Notes: a model not told the origin generated them from the letters alone. DNA of 27,288 nucleotides from Nitratifractor sp. (GCA_015485845.1 WFSU01000120.1:1-27288); one strand, 5' to 3'. Shown: positions 1 through 9,195, counted from the stretch's first letter. Made by a program: numbers and translations.

Positions 1-71
1 CCGGTGAAGAGGCGATTGCCGAAGCAGAGCGCTGCATGCGGTGTTATTATATTTCGATGGTGGCGGTGTGA
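1..71 (+). CDS. C-terminal tail of a GltD-like FAD/Fe-S oxidoreductase (5' end outside window)
   Basis: Reading from base 3, an open frame ends at TGA 69-71 and encodes GEEAIAEAERCMRC followed by a short hydrophobic tail. The pattern EAxRCxRC near the C-terminus is characteristic of FAD-dependent pyridine-nucleotide oxidoreductases of the glutamate-synthase-beta (GltD) type that carry extra Fe-S cysteines; it is not the end of a normal NuoF. The stop lies one base before the nuoG start at 73, so the gene belongs to the nuo operon. From the family and position I infer that it feeds electrons into the NuoG subunits in place of, or in addition to, a classical NADH module. Only 22 codons are visible, so the family call is tentative. 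Confidence 0.6.
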   Translation, partial: GEEAIAEAERCMRCYYISMVAV

Positions 72-72
72 T

Positions 73-2352
73 ATGAGCATACGAGAACCCAACAAAACCA
101 TTACCGTAACGATCGATGGTCAGGAGTGCCGGGGCGAATGGGGTCAGACGATCCTCCAGGTCGCACGCGCCAACGACATTTACATCCCCACCATGTGTTA
201 CCTCTCCAAAGTCGAGCCCATCGCCTCCTGCCGGATGTGCGTGGTGGAAGTCGAAAACGTCGAAGGGATGATCCTCTCCTGTCAGGAGAAAGCCGTCGAC
301 GGTGCCGTGATCACCACCAACTCTGACGATCTCTACCGCGAGCGGCAGAACATTACCAAACTTTATGATGTCAACCACCCCCTCGAGTGCGGTGTGTGTG
401 ACAAAAGCGGGGAGTGCGATCTGCAAGGCAAGACGATAGAATTTGGTGTGGATCATCAGACGTTCACCGCCCGGGATCAGCACCGTCCGGTACAGGACTG
501 GGGCTTCATTTCCTATGATCCGTCGCTGTGCATCCTTTGCGAAAAGTGCGTCCATGTCTGCAACGAAGTGGTCGGGGACGAAGCCCTCCAGATCAGTGTC
601 GGCGGATACAAGTCCACCATCATCAATACCAAACTCGACCAGCAGTGTGCCGAATGCGGCGAGTGCATGGCAGTCTGTCCGGTGGGTGCGTTGGTGAGTA
701 CCGACTTCAAATACACGGCCAACGCCTGGGAGATGACCCGAATCCCGGCCAGCTGTGCCCACTGCTCCAGCGGATGTCAGCTCTATTATGAAGTCAAGCA
801 TGAGAGCATTGATAATGCGCAGGAGAAGATTTACCGTGTGACCAATGAATCGGAATTCAGCTCATTGTGTGGTGCCGGGCGGTTTGCCTTTGACTATGCC
901 AATCAAGCGGCGACACAGGATGCGGCGGCCTTCGATCGTGCCGTTGCGGCTCTCAAGCAAGCTGATACCATCCGATTCTCAGCGACGATCACCAATGAAG
1001 AAGCACTGCTGCTGGAGCAACTCCGTGCTGCCCACGATGTCAAACTGGTGTGCGACGATGCCTATGGGTATCAGCGTTTCCTGAGCGCCTATCGGGAGGT
1101 GAGCGGCACCACCCTCTACAGCGCTTCGCTGGATGAGGTAGCCCATTCCCGTGCGATTATTGTCCTCGGTACCCGTATCTACGACGACAACCCCATGGTC
1201 AAGTATCACATGGCCATGGCGAGCAAACGTCATCAGGCACGCATCGCCTATTTCCATCCGATGGAAGATGCCCGTATGCAGAACCTTGTTACCCAATTCG
1301 TCAAATACGAAGTGGGGAGTGAAGAGGGTGTGGCGGCTTTGCTGGCAGCCACTCTGCTGAGAGGAAAAGCGCTTCCCGAAGCGTTGCAATCGGTCATCGA
1401 CGAACTGGACATCGGCAACCTGAGTGCCGAGAGCAATGTCGGCGAAGAAGAGCTCGATGCACTGGCGCTGTCACTGTGGAAGAAACAAGGGTTTACCCTC
1501 ATCGTCGGTGCCGACCTCTACGACCACCCCGAAGCCGAAAGCATCGCCCGCTGGATCGCCGCGATTGAGAAATATGGAGACTTCAAGGTTCTGATTGTCC
1601 CCCCGGCAACCAATGCACGGGGTGTGGCCGAGATCTGTACCCTCAGTGATGCTCCCGAGGGGTACACGGTAGGGTACAATGCTCCGGGTGACTTTATCCT
1701 GTCTGCTCTGGGAGATGGAGACCTCGATATGCCGGCACTCAATCAACAGGAGGGAACCTTTACGACGGTGGATCAGAGGGTGGTTCCAACCCATCCGGCG
1801 CTGCCGTACGGAGGATACACGCTCAACGCCCTGGTCAACACATTTGGGATCGGCAGCCGCCACACGATCGATCAGACCCCCCACCTTCCAGAGGACAAAG
1901 GGTTTAGGCCGGTGGCGTTTGATGATTTACCCGACTACTTCGATGCAGTGGGTCATGAGCACCGAGGATATTGTCTTGAGGCGCAGTCGTGCCCGGTAAA
2001 CGAAGCGTATACTGAGCCGGAGGATCTTCCCACATACGATGGGGTGCTGGTCTATCGCTGCAACGAAGGCAATGCTTTTTCTCCGTTTACGGCACGAAGG
2101 GCTCGAGAGTCGGAGAAAGCCGTGCTCAAAGGCTCAGCCCAGTTTGCGGCTGCTGCCAAGCTCCAGGAGGGTCAGATCATCCGTTTTGAGCAGGATGGTG
2201 TGTCGTATGAACGTGTGTTTCATATCGATACGACGCTCAAAGGCACGGTGGCGATTCATCCCACCTGGGACAGGGGATTAAGTGCTTTTGCGCTATCCTC
2301 TTATCGATTTGCCCACCTGAAATATGAAACGACAGGGAATGATGATGAGTAA
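73..2352 (+). CDS. nuoG: NADH-quinone oxidoreductase subunit G, copy 1
   Basis: This is a 759-residue peripheral-arm electron-wiring subunit of respiratory complex I. Visible Fe-S ligands in order are the [2Fe-2S] N1b set C42, C53, C56, C70; the N5 set H102, C106, C109, C115; a ferredoxin motif C153/C156/C159/C163; a second one C192/C195/C198/C202 followed by PVGAL; and the N7 set C228, C231, C235, C266. The rest is a molybdopterin-oxidoreductase-like domain without an obvious metal ligand. Canonical NuoG has only three cysteines of the first ferredoxin motif plus the last one of the second, so this protein can hold one more [4Fe-4S] cluster. The start at 73 is preferred over an upstream in-frame ATG at 4, because the preceding gene stops at 71 and similarity to NuoG begins with TITVTIDG just after the chosen start. 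It overlaps the next gene by 8 bases. Confidence 0.93.
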   Translation: MSIREPNKTITVTIDGQECRGEWGQTILQVARANDIYIPTMCYLSKVEPIASCRMCVVEVENVEGMILSCQEKAVDGAVITTNSDDLYRERQNITKLYDVNHPLECGVCDKSGECDLQGKTIEFGVDHQTFTARDQHRPVQDWGFISYDPSLCILCEKCVHVCNEVVGDEALQISVGGYKSTIINTKLDQQCAECGECMAVCPVGALVSTDFKYTANAWEMTRIPASCAHCSSGCQLYYEVKHESIDNAQEKIYRVTNESEFSSLCGAGRFAFDYANQAATQDAAAFDRAVAALKQADTIRFSATITNEEALLLEQLRAAHDVKLVCDDAYGYQRFLSAYREVSGTTLYSASLDEVAHSRAIIVLGTRIYDDNPMVKYHMAMASKRHQARIAYFHPMEDARMQNLVTQFVKYEVGSEEGVAALLAATLLRGKALPEALQSVIDELDIGNLSAESNVGEEELDALALSLWKKQGFTLIVGADLYDHPEAESIARWIAAIEKYGDFKVLIVPPATNARGVAEICTLSDAPEGYTVGYNAPGDFILSALGDGDLDMPALNQQEGTFTTVDQRVVPTHPALPYGGYTLNALVNTFGIGSRHTIDQTPHLPEDKGFRPVAFDDLPDYFDAVGHEHRGYCLEAQSCPVNEAYTEPEDLPTYDGVLVYRCNEGNAFSPFTARRARESEKAVLKGSAQFAAAAKLQEGQIIRFEQDGVSYERVFHIDTTLKGTVAIHPTWDRGLSAFALSSYRFAHLKYETTGNDDE

Positions 2353-4810
2353 CAAGACCACGATCACAATCGACGGCATAGAGTGTCAAGCCCGGGAGGG
2401 AGAAACCATCCTCAATGTGGCACGCGCCAACGGAATTTTTATCCCGGCGATCTGCTACCTGACCCGCTGTTCACCCACGCTGGCGTGTCGGATTTGTCTT
2501 GTCGAAGCCGATGAGAAGCGGGTCTACTCGTGCAACGCCAAAGTCAAAGAGGGGATGAATGTTGTCACCCAGAATGAAGCGATCCTTGAAGAGCGTCGTG
2601 CCATTATGGAAGTGTACGACGTCAACCACCCGCTCCAGTGCGGGGTGTGTGACCAGAGCGGTGAGTGTGAGCTCCAGAACTACACTCTCGAGCTCGGGGT
2701 CGATTCGCAGCACTACGCCATCCCCGATACCAAACGCGGTACGGCCGACTGGAGCAGCGTGCTCCATTACGATGCCGGGCTGTGTATTGTCTGCGAACGC
2801 TGCGTCACGGTCTGTAAAGATATGATCGGGGATGCTGCGATCAAGACCGGTCCCCGTGGTGGAGATCCGCTGGACAAAGCCTACAAGGAAACGATGCCCA
2901 AAGATGCCTACAGCATGTGGAACAAACTCCAGAAGTCGGTCATCGTCCCCAGCAACGGAACGGAGTATACCAACTGCTCGGACTGCGGTGAGTGTACGGC
3001 AGTGTGCCCGGTTGGAGCCTTGACAGAGCAGGATTTCGTCTACCAGTCCAACGCCTGGGAACTCAAACAGATTCCGGCCACCTGCGCCCATTGTTCGAGT
3101 GGCTGTCACATCTATTATGAGACCAAGCATACTTCCATCGACAACCCTGACGAGAAAATCTATCGGGTCAAAAACGAGTGGAACTACCAGTCACTGTGTG
3201 GCGCCGGGCGTTTCGGGTACGATTACCAGAACAGTCACGTCACCAAAGACAAAACAGCTTTTGATCGAGCCGTTGCCGCCTTGCAGAAGGCCGACACCAT
3301 CCGCTTCAATTCCGTCATCACCAACGAAGAGGCGCTGATGCTGCAAACGCTCAAAGAGAAGCAGGGGGTCAAACTGGTCAATCCCGAAGCACGAGCGCTC
3401 CAATCCTTCCTCCGGTATTATGGGGAGGCTTCAGGGCAGGGGATCTATCCGGATGATTTCAAAACAATCATGAAAGAGAGCGATTTTGTTATCACGGTCG
3501 GTGCCAAACTCCGCAACGACAACCCCAATGTTCGCTACGTGTTCAACAACATTCAGAAGATGAACAAGGGTGCCGGCTTCTATTTCCATCCGGTGGGCGA
3601 CACGCTTGTACCAACGTTTGGCAAAACCGTTGCAACATTTGAGCACAAACCCGGCGAAGAAGAGTTGGCGATGTATCTCATCCTCGATCTCTTTTCTGAG
3701 CGTGACGCGCTGCCTGATTCGGTACGCAAAACCATCGAAGGGTATCACGAAACCCGCACCAAAACCGTTACCGAAAAAGTGATGGAATCGGTCACCACCA
3801 CCGAAGTGGACAAAGAGACCGGTGAAGAGAAAGAGGTCACAAAAAAGGTGCCGAAAAACGTCGAAAAAGAGATTGAATACGACCACAATGGCCTCGTAGA
3901 AGCCCTCGGAGGCGATGCTGAGAATTTTGGCGACCTCTTTGATAAGATGATGAAGAAAAAAGAGTCGTTTGCTCTGATCCTCGGTGAAGACCTCTATTTT
4001 CATCCCCGCGCTGAAAATCTGGCACGACTGGCGGCACTTGTTGAGACAGCTTGTGGTATGAAGCTGGTAATGGTTCCCCCCAAGAGCAACTCACTGGGGG
4101 TCGCGTTGATCTGTGATCTCGATCCCGAAGTAGAGGGTTATGTCGTCGGATACAATGAACCCGGTGACTTTGCCCTTTCGGCCTTGGGTACGGGTGATCT
4201 CGATATGCCCGCACTCAACCAGCAGGAAGGGACACTGACCAACATGAACAAGCGGGTCGTTCCCACCAATGCGGCCATCGAATACGGCGGATATGAGCTC
4301 AATGATCTGATGAACGGTTTGGGGCTGGGAAAAACATTGACCGTAGACTGGACAGCATCGCTGCCTGCCGATCGTGGATTCCAGGCGATCGACTTTGATG
4401 CCCTTCCTAATGGCTACACCAATGATGGGCAGGAGCATCGAGGTTACGCATTGGCGGTTGCAGCGGTTCAAAAAAATGAGAGTAAAATTGTGCCGTTTGA
4501 TGAAAGCATTGTCCTCGAAGGTGAGATTGCCTACCGCTGCAATCCTCAGCGACAGTTCAATGACTTTACGGATAAATCGCATCAGATTTTTGAAGCGTTT
4601 GCTCTCTGCGCCTCACCGGAACGTGCCGAAGAACTGGGCGAGCGCGTCACCGTGGAATTTGCCGACGGTTCGCTGGAACTCGACGTGGTTGCCGAAGAGC
4701 GCATCAGCGGTAACATTGTCGAAATCCCCGATTTCCGGAGCGACAAAAACATTTACGCGCTGTTTGGTGACAACCGATACGCGACAGTAACATTACGAAA
4801 GGGTTCATGA
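2345..4810 (+). CDS. nuoG: NADH-quinone oxidoreductase subunit G, copy 2
   Basis: This 821-residue paralogue of the preceding NuoG has the same ligand set: N1b C37, C48, C51, C63; N5 H95, C99, C102, C108; ferredoxin motifs C147/150/153/157 and C211/214/217/221; N7 C247, C250, C254, C285. The two copies share blocks such as CAHCSSGC, GDLDMPALNQQEGT and RVVPT, so they arose by duplication. Copy 2 has a longer spacer between the two ferredoxin motifs and a Lys/Glu/Thr-rich insert at about residues 465-515 absent from copy 1. Four in-frame ATGs occur at 2324, 2339, 2342 and 2345. I chose 2345 because AGGGA at 2334-2338 is then correctly spaced and the family alignment begins there. It sits between nuoG copy 1 and nuoH with overlaps on both sides, so all three are translationally coupled. 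Confidence 0.92.
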   Translation: MSNKTTITIDGIECQAREGETILNVARANGIFIPAICYLTRCSPTLACRICLVEADEKRVYSCNAKVKEGMNVVTQNEAILEERRAIMEVYDVNHPLQCGVCDQSGECELQNYTLELGVDSQHYAIPDTKRGTADWSSVLHYDAGLCIVCERCVTVCKDMIGDAAIKTGPRGGDPLDKAYKETMPKDAYSMWNKLQKSVIVPSNGTEYTNCSDCGECTAVCPVGALTEQDFVYQSNAWELKQIPATCAHCSSGCHIYYETKHTSIDNPDEKIYRVKNEWNYQSLCGAGRFGYDYQNSHVTKDKTAFDRAVAALQKADTIRFNSVITNEEALMLQTLKEKQGVKLVNPEARALQSFLRYYGEASGQGIYPDDFKTIMKESDFVITVGAKLRNDNPNVRYVFNNIQKMNKGAGFYFHPVGDTLVPTFGKTVATFEHKPGEEELAMYLILDLFSERDALPDSVRKTIEGYHETRTKTVTEKVMESVTTTEVDKETGEEKEVTKKVPKNVEKEIEYDHNGLVEALGGDAENFGDLFDKMMKKKESFALILGEDLYFHPRAENLARLAALVETACGMKLVMVPPKSNSLGVALICDLDPEVEGYVVGYNEPGDFALSALGTGDLDMPALNQQEGTLTNMNKRVVPTNAAIEYGGYELNDLMNGLGLGKTLTVDWTASLPADRGFQAIDFDALPNGYTNDGQEHRGYALAVAAVQKNESKIVPFDESIVLEGEIAYRCNPQRQFNDFTDKSHQIFEAFALCASPERAEELGERVTVEFADGSLELDVVAEERISGNIVEIPDFRSDKNIYALFGDNRYATVTLRKGS

Positions 4811-5793
4811 TGGAAGTAACATATTTGGGCGTCATTATCAAGGCGATCCTGATCCTGGCGATCATCTCGGCGATTGCCGGGTTTGGTACCTACATTGAGC
4901 GAAAAGTGCTGGCATTCATGCAGCGTCGTCTCGGGCCGATGAATGTCGGACCGTACGGTTTGCTCCAGATTGCAGCGGACGGGATCAAGCTCTTCACCAA
5001 AGAAGACTTTATCCCCCAAAATGCCAACAAGTTGATCTTTATGGTGGCGCCGATCATCACAGCCGCAACGGCATTTATTGCCCTTTCGGCTGTGCCGGTG
5101 TTTCCGGATTTCACGATTTTTGGGATTTTTGTCCCGTCAATCGCGGCGGATGTCAATATCGGGATCCTCTTTGTCCTCGGGATGATGGCAGCCGGACTCT
5201 ACGGTCCCTTGCTGGCGGGGATGTCCCAGGCCAACAAATGGGGATTGATCGGTGCCGCGCGTACCGCAGCTCAATTTATCAGTTACGAAGTGGTCACCGG
5301 ATTGTCGCTGCTCGCACCGATCATGATGGTTGGTTCCCTCTCCCTGATCGATTTCAACCACTATAATGAAACCCATCCCTGGATGGTATTCATGCAGCCG
5401 TTGGCGTTTGTCCTCTTCCTGATCGCCGGATTTGCCGAGACCAACCGGACACCGTTTGATCTGCTGGAGAACGAAGCGGAGATCATCGCCGGATACGCGA
5501 CCGAATACAGCGGGATGCGCTGGGGGATGTTCTTCATCGGAGAGTACGCCAATATGATTACCGTCGCGGTGCTGGCCTCCATTATCTTCCTCGGGGGCTA
5601 TACGGATCTGTGGTTTATCCCGGGGTGGCTGGCGATCATCCTCAAGATTGCTTTCATGTTTTTCCTGATGTTGTGGGTGCGGGCTTCCTGGCCACACGTA
5701 CGACCGGATCAGTTCATGTGGTTGGCGTGGAAAGTTTTGATGCCGCTGGCTGTTATCAATGTCGTCATCACCGGCATCGTGATCATGGTATAA
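4807..5793 (+). CDS. nuoH: NADH-quinone oxidoreductase subunit H
   Basis: This is a 328-residue polytopic membrane protein at the junction of the peripheral and membrane arms, forming part of the quinone-binding chamber. The family signatures are ERKVLAFMQRRLGP followed by VGPYGLLQIAADGIKLFTKE on the first large loop, and ETNRTPFDLLENEAEIIAGY with EYSGMRWGMFFIGEY in the second half, containing the conserved acidic residues. The ATG overlaps the nuoG copy 2 stop as ATGA. A second ATG three bases later (4810) has better spacing from AAAGGG at about 4797-4802 and may be the true start. Length is normal for the family. Confidence 0.96.
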   Translation: MMEVTYLGVIIKAILILAIISAIAGFGTYIERKVLAFMQRRLGPMNVGPYGLLQIAADGIKLFTKEDFIPQNANKLIFMVAPIITAATAFIALSAVPVFPDFTIFGIFVPSIAADVNIGILFVLGMMAAGLYGPLLAGMSQANKWGLIGAARTAAQFISYEVVTGLSLLAPIMMVGSLSLIDFNHYNETHPWMVFMQPLAFVLFLIAGFAETNRTPFDLLENEAEIIAGYATEYSGMRWGMFFIGEYANMITVAVLASIIFLGGYTDLWFIPGWLAIILKIAFMFFLMLWVRASWPHVRPDQFMWLAWKVLMPLAVINVVITGIVIMV

Positions 5794-5802
5794 GGAGAGT
5801 CG

Positions 5803-6426
5803 ATGAGTTTAGAACAATTTAAAAACCGCAATGTCGGAACCCAGAACTATCGGATGCTCGATCTCGACCCGACGCCGGTTACCGGGTGGGATAAGTTCAA
5901 GCAAGTGGTACGCCGGAGCTTGAGTCTTGAATTATTAGTCGGGCTCAAAGTCACCCTGCGCGAAATGATCAAAGCGCTGTTCTTCGGCAAGATGCACACC
6001 ACCAAATACCCGTTTGAGAAGTTGCCCATCGGACCACGCTACAGGGCGATCCATGAAATGAAGCGCCTGCTTGAAAGCGGTCACTACCGCTGCATCGGCT
6101 GTGGACTCTGTGAAAAGATTTGCCCCGCCGATGCGATCCGGATGGACACCCATTACGGAGAGAATCAACGCAAAGAGGTGAGTGAGTACACGATCAATTT
6201 CGGGCGCTGTATCTTTTGCGGATATTGTGCGGAAGTGTGTCCGGAGCTGGCGATCGTCCATGGAGGACGTTATGAAACGGCCAGCGAACAGCGGGCGAGT
6301 TTCTCTCTGTTTGAGGATATGCTCACCCCGATCGATCAGTTGAAAAACCAGAAAGAGTTCCCCGGGTACGGATCGGTCTCCGTCCAGGCGGATAAAAACA
6401 TCAAAAAAACGCCGTTGGCTTATTAA
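5803..6426 (+). CDS. nuoI: NADH-quinone oxidoreductase subunit I
   Basis: This is a 207-residue ferredoxin-like subunit that carries clusters N6a and N6b and passes electrons from NuoG towards NuoB. Two complete ferredoxin motifs are visible: C97, C100, C103, C107 (CIGCGLCEKICP) and C136, C139, C142, C146 (CIFCGYCAEVCPE). The N-terminal 90 residues are amphipathic and basic, as expected for docking on NuoH. AAGGAG at about 5792-5797 is well placed for ATG 5803. It lies 9 bases after nuoH and just before nuoJ. Confidence 0.95.
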   Translation: MSLEQFKNRNVGTQNYRMLDLDPTPVTGWDKFKQVVRRSLSLELLVGLKVTLREMIKALFFGKMHTTKYPFEKLPIGPRYRAIHEMKRLLESGHYRCIGCGLCEKICPADAIRMDTHYGENQRKEVSEYTINFGRCIFCGYCAEVCPELAIVHGGRYETASEQRASFSLFEDMLTPIDQLKNQKEFPGYGSVSVQADKNIKKTPLAY

Positions 6427-6436
6427 GGAGAGGATG

Positions 6437-6991
6437 ATGATAACGTTTGCTTTTTATCTGTTTGCCGTTTTGATCACCGGATTGTTTCTAGTGACCGTGA
6501 TGAGCAAAAATGTTCTCTACGCCATGACGTCTCTGGCGGCAGGGATGGTGTTGATCTCAGGTCTGTTTTTTATCCTTGGGGCTGATTTCCTCGGCGTCGT
6601 TCAATTGATTGTCTATGTCGGCGCCGTTATGGCGGTTTACGCGTTTGCGATGATGTTCTTTGACCTCTCCCGTGACGTGGAAGAGCGCCACGACAAGCCG
6701 TGGTTGATTTTTCTCCTTGGCGGCGGCATTGCCTTGACGCTGGTGGTGATGTTCGCGGCTCCCATTATGGGAGAGGCTGTCCATGCACTCTATCCCCCCG
6801 TGGCAGGGGCGACGAATCCACAGGCGGTGGGATTGGTGCTTTTCACCAAATACCTGTTGCCGTTTGAAGTCGCTTCGGTCATGTTGCTGGTGGCTATGAT
6901 CGCCGGCATTATTCTTGCGGGCAAGAAGATGGAGATCAGTCTCTCTGCTATGGATGAAGATATTTTACCCGACACAAAGGAGAATGCATGA
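6437..6991 (+). CDS. nuoJ: NADH-quinone oxidoreductase subunit J
   Basis: This is a 184-residue hydrophobic protein with about five transmembrane segments. The stretch IVYVGAVMAVYAFAMMFF in the third segment matches the NuoJ signature around the helix that couples quinone chemistry to pumping. ATG codons occur at 6434 and 6437; AAGGAG at 6425-6430 gives better spacing to 6437, which I prefer, though the difference is one residue. The stop overlaps the nuoK start in an ATGA arrangement. Position between nuoI and nuoK agrees with the standard operon order. Confidence 0.93.
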   Translation: MITFAFYLFAVLITGLFLVTVMSKNVLYAMTSLAAGMVLISGLFFILGADFLGVVQLIVYVGAVMAVYAFAMMFFDLSRDVEERHDKPWLIFLLGGGIALTLVVMFAAPIMGEAVHALYPPVAGATNPQAVGLVLFTKYLLPFEVASVMLLVAMIAGIILAGKKMEISLSAMDEDILPDTKENA

Positions 6992-7290
6992 TCACGCTGA
7001 ACCACTATTTGATACTTTCCGGTCTCCTCTTTGCCATTGGATTGGTGGGGGTGGTACGCCGCAAAAATCTGCTGATGCTCTTTTTTGCGACAGAGATCAT
7101 GCTTAATGCTGCCAACCTGGCGTTTGCAGCAACGTCAAGTTATTACCATGACTTGACGGGGCAAATGTTTGCCTTCTTTATCATTGCGGTTGCCGCAAGT
7201 GAAGTGGCGGTCGGGCTGGGCTTGCTGATCCTGCTGTACAAGAAATACGGCTCGATCAACTTAGATGACTTTACGATCATGAAGGGGTAG
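6988..7290 (+). CDS. nuoK: NADH-quinone oxidoreductase subunit K
   Basis: This is a 100-residue protein with three transmembrane helices, homologous to MrpC antiporter subunits. The two conserved membrane glutamates of the family are visible in TEIMLNAANL and AASEVAVGLGL. Length is exactly typical. The start overlaps the nuoJ stop, with AAGGAG at about 6977-6982 inside nuoJ, which indicates translational coupling. It works with NuoJ and NuoN in the E-channel region of the membrane arm. Confidence 0.96.
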   Translation: MITLNHYLILSGLLFAIGLVGVVRRKNLLMLFFATEIMLNAANLAFAATSSYYHDLTGQMFAFFIIAVAASEVAVGLGLLILLYKKYGSINLDDFTIMKG

Positions 7291-7292
7291 AG

Positions 7293-9185
7293 ATGGAAAA
7301 TTACGTATACATAGCCTTGTTCGCGCCGCTGGCGGGATCGCTGTTTGCCGCCCTGTTTTCGCAACGCCCCAAAGCGCTGGTCACCGGCGTGGTGACATCC
7401 ACACTGCTGTTTATCTCGTTCGTTGCCTCCGTAATTTTGCTTAACCACGTCCATCATGAGGGTGCCGTGCACGTGACCCTGATGGATTGGATCAGCGCCG
7501 GGGATATGTCGATCCCGTTCGGATTCAATATTGATCAGGTAACCGCCGTCATGATGACCGTCGTGACGCTGGTCTCGACGGTGGTACATGTCTACTCCAA
7601 CGGCTACATGGATCACGACAAGAGTTTCAACCGCTTCTTCTCGTATCTCTCCGCCTTTGTCTTCTCGATGATGGTACTGGTGATGAGCGACAACTTCCTC
7701 GGCCTCTTTATTGGCTGGGAAGGGGTGGGGGTCTGCTCCTGGCTCCTGATCGGTTTCTGGTACCACAAAGCCGACGTCACCCGTGATGTCAACCCGTCGA
7801 TCTCCCCCTCCTGGGCGGCCAATGAAGCGTTTATCATGAATCGAATTGCCGACCTCGGGATGCTGGTAGGAATCTTCCTGATCTACTGGAACATCGGCTC
7901 TCTACAGTACGCAGATGTTTTTGCAGCCGTGCCGAGTATGAATCACGGAATGCTCGTGACGATCGGCATCTTCCTTTTCATCGGAGCCATGGGTAAGTCG
8001 GCGCAGTTCCCCCTCCACACCTGGCTGGCGGATGCGATGGAAGGCCCCACTCCGGTCTCGGCCTTGATTCACGCGGCGACCATGGTGACCGCCGGCGTCT
8101 ATCTTGTCATCCGAGCCAATCCCCTCTACTCAGCCATTCCGGAGGTGAGTTATTTCATCGCCGTGCTCGGAACATTTGTCGCGATCTTCGCCGCTTCGAT
8201 GGCATTGGTCAACCGGGATCTCAAGCGAATCATCGCCTACTCGACCCTCTCACAGCTGGGCTACATGTTCGCGGCGGCCGGTCTGGGTGCCTACTGGGTG
8301 GCACTGTTTCACCTCGCGGCACACGCATTCTTCAAAGCCCTCCTCTTCCTCGGCGCCGGTAATGTCATGCACGCCATGGACGATGAACTCGACATCTTCA
8401 AAATGGGTGGATTGAAAAAAGCGATGCGCTGGACGTATCTCTACATGGGCTTGGCTTCCCTCGCCCTGGCCGGAATCTGGCCGCTGGCAGGATTCTTCTC
8501 CAAGGATACGATCCTCGAGGCGGCGTTCAATGAGCACACGTACGGGATCTGGTTGGTACTCTGGTTTACCGCCGGATTGACCGCTTTTTACAGTTTCCGT
8601 CAGGTCTTCCTCACCTTTGCCGGTGATGAGCGTTACAAACCGCTGGGATTTCATCCGCACGAAGTGCAGAAGTACGTTCTCTGGGCACTCTCTCCTCTGG
8701 CAATTCTGGCTGTTATTTTCGGTTGGTTCAAAGAGCCGTTCATGGAGTTTGTCACGCAGTTCCTTCCCGCCTATGAGATGAGTGAGCATACGGAGCATAA
8801 CGTTGTGATCTTGACTGTGGTGACGACGGCCATTGCTCTTGGCGGTATCATTTTCGCCTGGATGCGCTATTACAAGGGACTCAAGCGCGATGAAAAAGTT
8901 GAGCAGAGCCTTCCGTATCGCATCCTCTTAAACCAATACTATATTCCCATTCTCTATGAGAGAGTTTTCAGCAAACCCTACGCAGCCCTCTCCAAAGTCT
9001 TCTGGGAGGATGTCGATCAGCAGGTGGTGGATGCGACCGTTGACGGTATCGCTTCGGTGATACAGGAGAGCGGAGACTCAAGCCGCAAAATACAGACAGG
9101 AAACCTGTCCGATTATCTCAAGCTTATGAGTGGTGGTGCACTGGTTCTGGTTGCACTGGTTCTCTTCGCTGCGATGCAAAATTAA
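7293..9185 (+). CDS. nuoL: NADH-quinone oxidoreductase subunit L
   Basis: This is a 630-residue distal proton-pumping subunit of the membrane arm. Visible family signatures are IGWEGVGVCSWLLIGFWY with the conserved glutamate; SAQFPLHTWLADAMEGPTPV with VSALIHAATMVTAGVYLV, the antiporter-type channel; and AAHAFFKALLFLGAGNVMHA. The C-terminal part contains the long amphipathic lateral helix region and a last transmembrane segment (GALVLVALVLFAAM). Start ATG 7293 follows nuoK by two bases with AGGGGTAGAG upstream. Length is normal. Confidence 0.96.
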   Translation: MENYVYIALFAPLAGSLFAALFSQRPKALVTGVVTSTLLFISFVASVILLNHVHHEGAVHVTLMDWISAGDMSIPFGFNIDQVTAVMMTVVTLVSTVVHVYSNGYMDHDKSFNRFFSYLSAFVFSMMVLVMSDNFLGLFIGWEGVGVCSWLLIGFWYHKADVTRDVNPSISPSWAANEAFIMNRIADLGMLVGIFLIYWNIGSLQYADVFAAVPSMNHGMLVTIGIFLFIGAMGKSAQFPLHTWLADAMEGPTPVSALIHAATMVTAGVYLVIRANPLYSAIPEVSYFIAVLGTFVAIFAASMALVNRDLKRIIAYSTLSQLGYMFAAAGLGAYWVALFHLAAHAFFKALLFLGAGNVMHAMDDELDIFKMGGLKKAMRWTYLYMGLASLALAGIWPLAGFFSKDTILEAAFNEHTYGIWLVLWFTAGLTAFYSFRQVFLTFAGDERYKPLGFHPHEVQKYVLWALSPLAILAVIFGWFKEPFMEFVTQFLPAYEMSEHTEHNVVILTVVTTAIALGGIIFAWMRYYKGLKRDEKVEQSLPYRILLNQYYIPILYERVFSKPYAALSKVFWEDVDQQVVDATVDGIASVIQESGDSSRKIQTGNLSDYLKLMSGGALVLVALVLFAAMQN

Positions 9186-9195
9186 GGAGCCAATA

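Noticed and set aside
4..72. N-terminal extension of nuoG copy 1 to the ATG at 4
   Set aside because: This stretch is coding in another frame for the preceding oxidoreductase, and the family alignment begins after ATG 73.
513..1884. Antisense and out-of-frame open frames within nuoG
   Set aside because: They cross conserved cysteine motifs of NuoG on the + strand and lack ribosome binding sites or family motifs.
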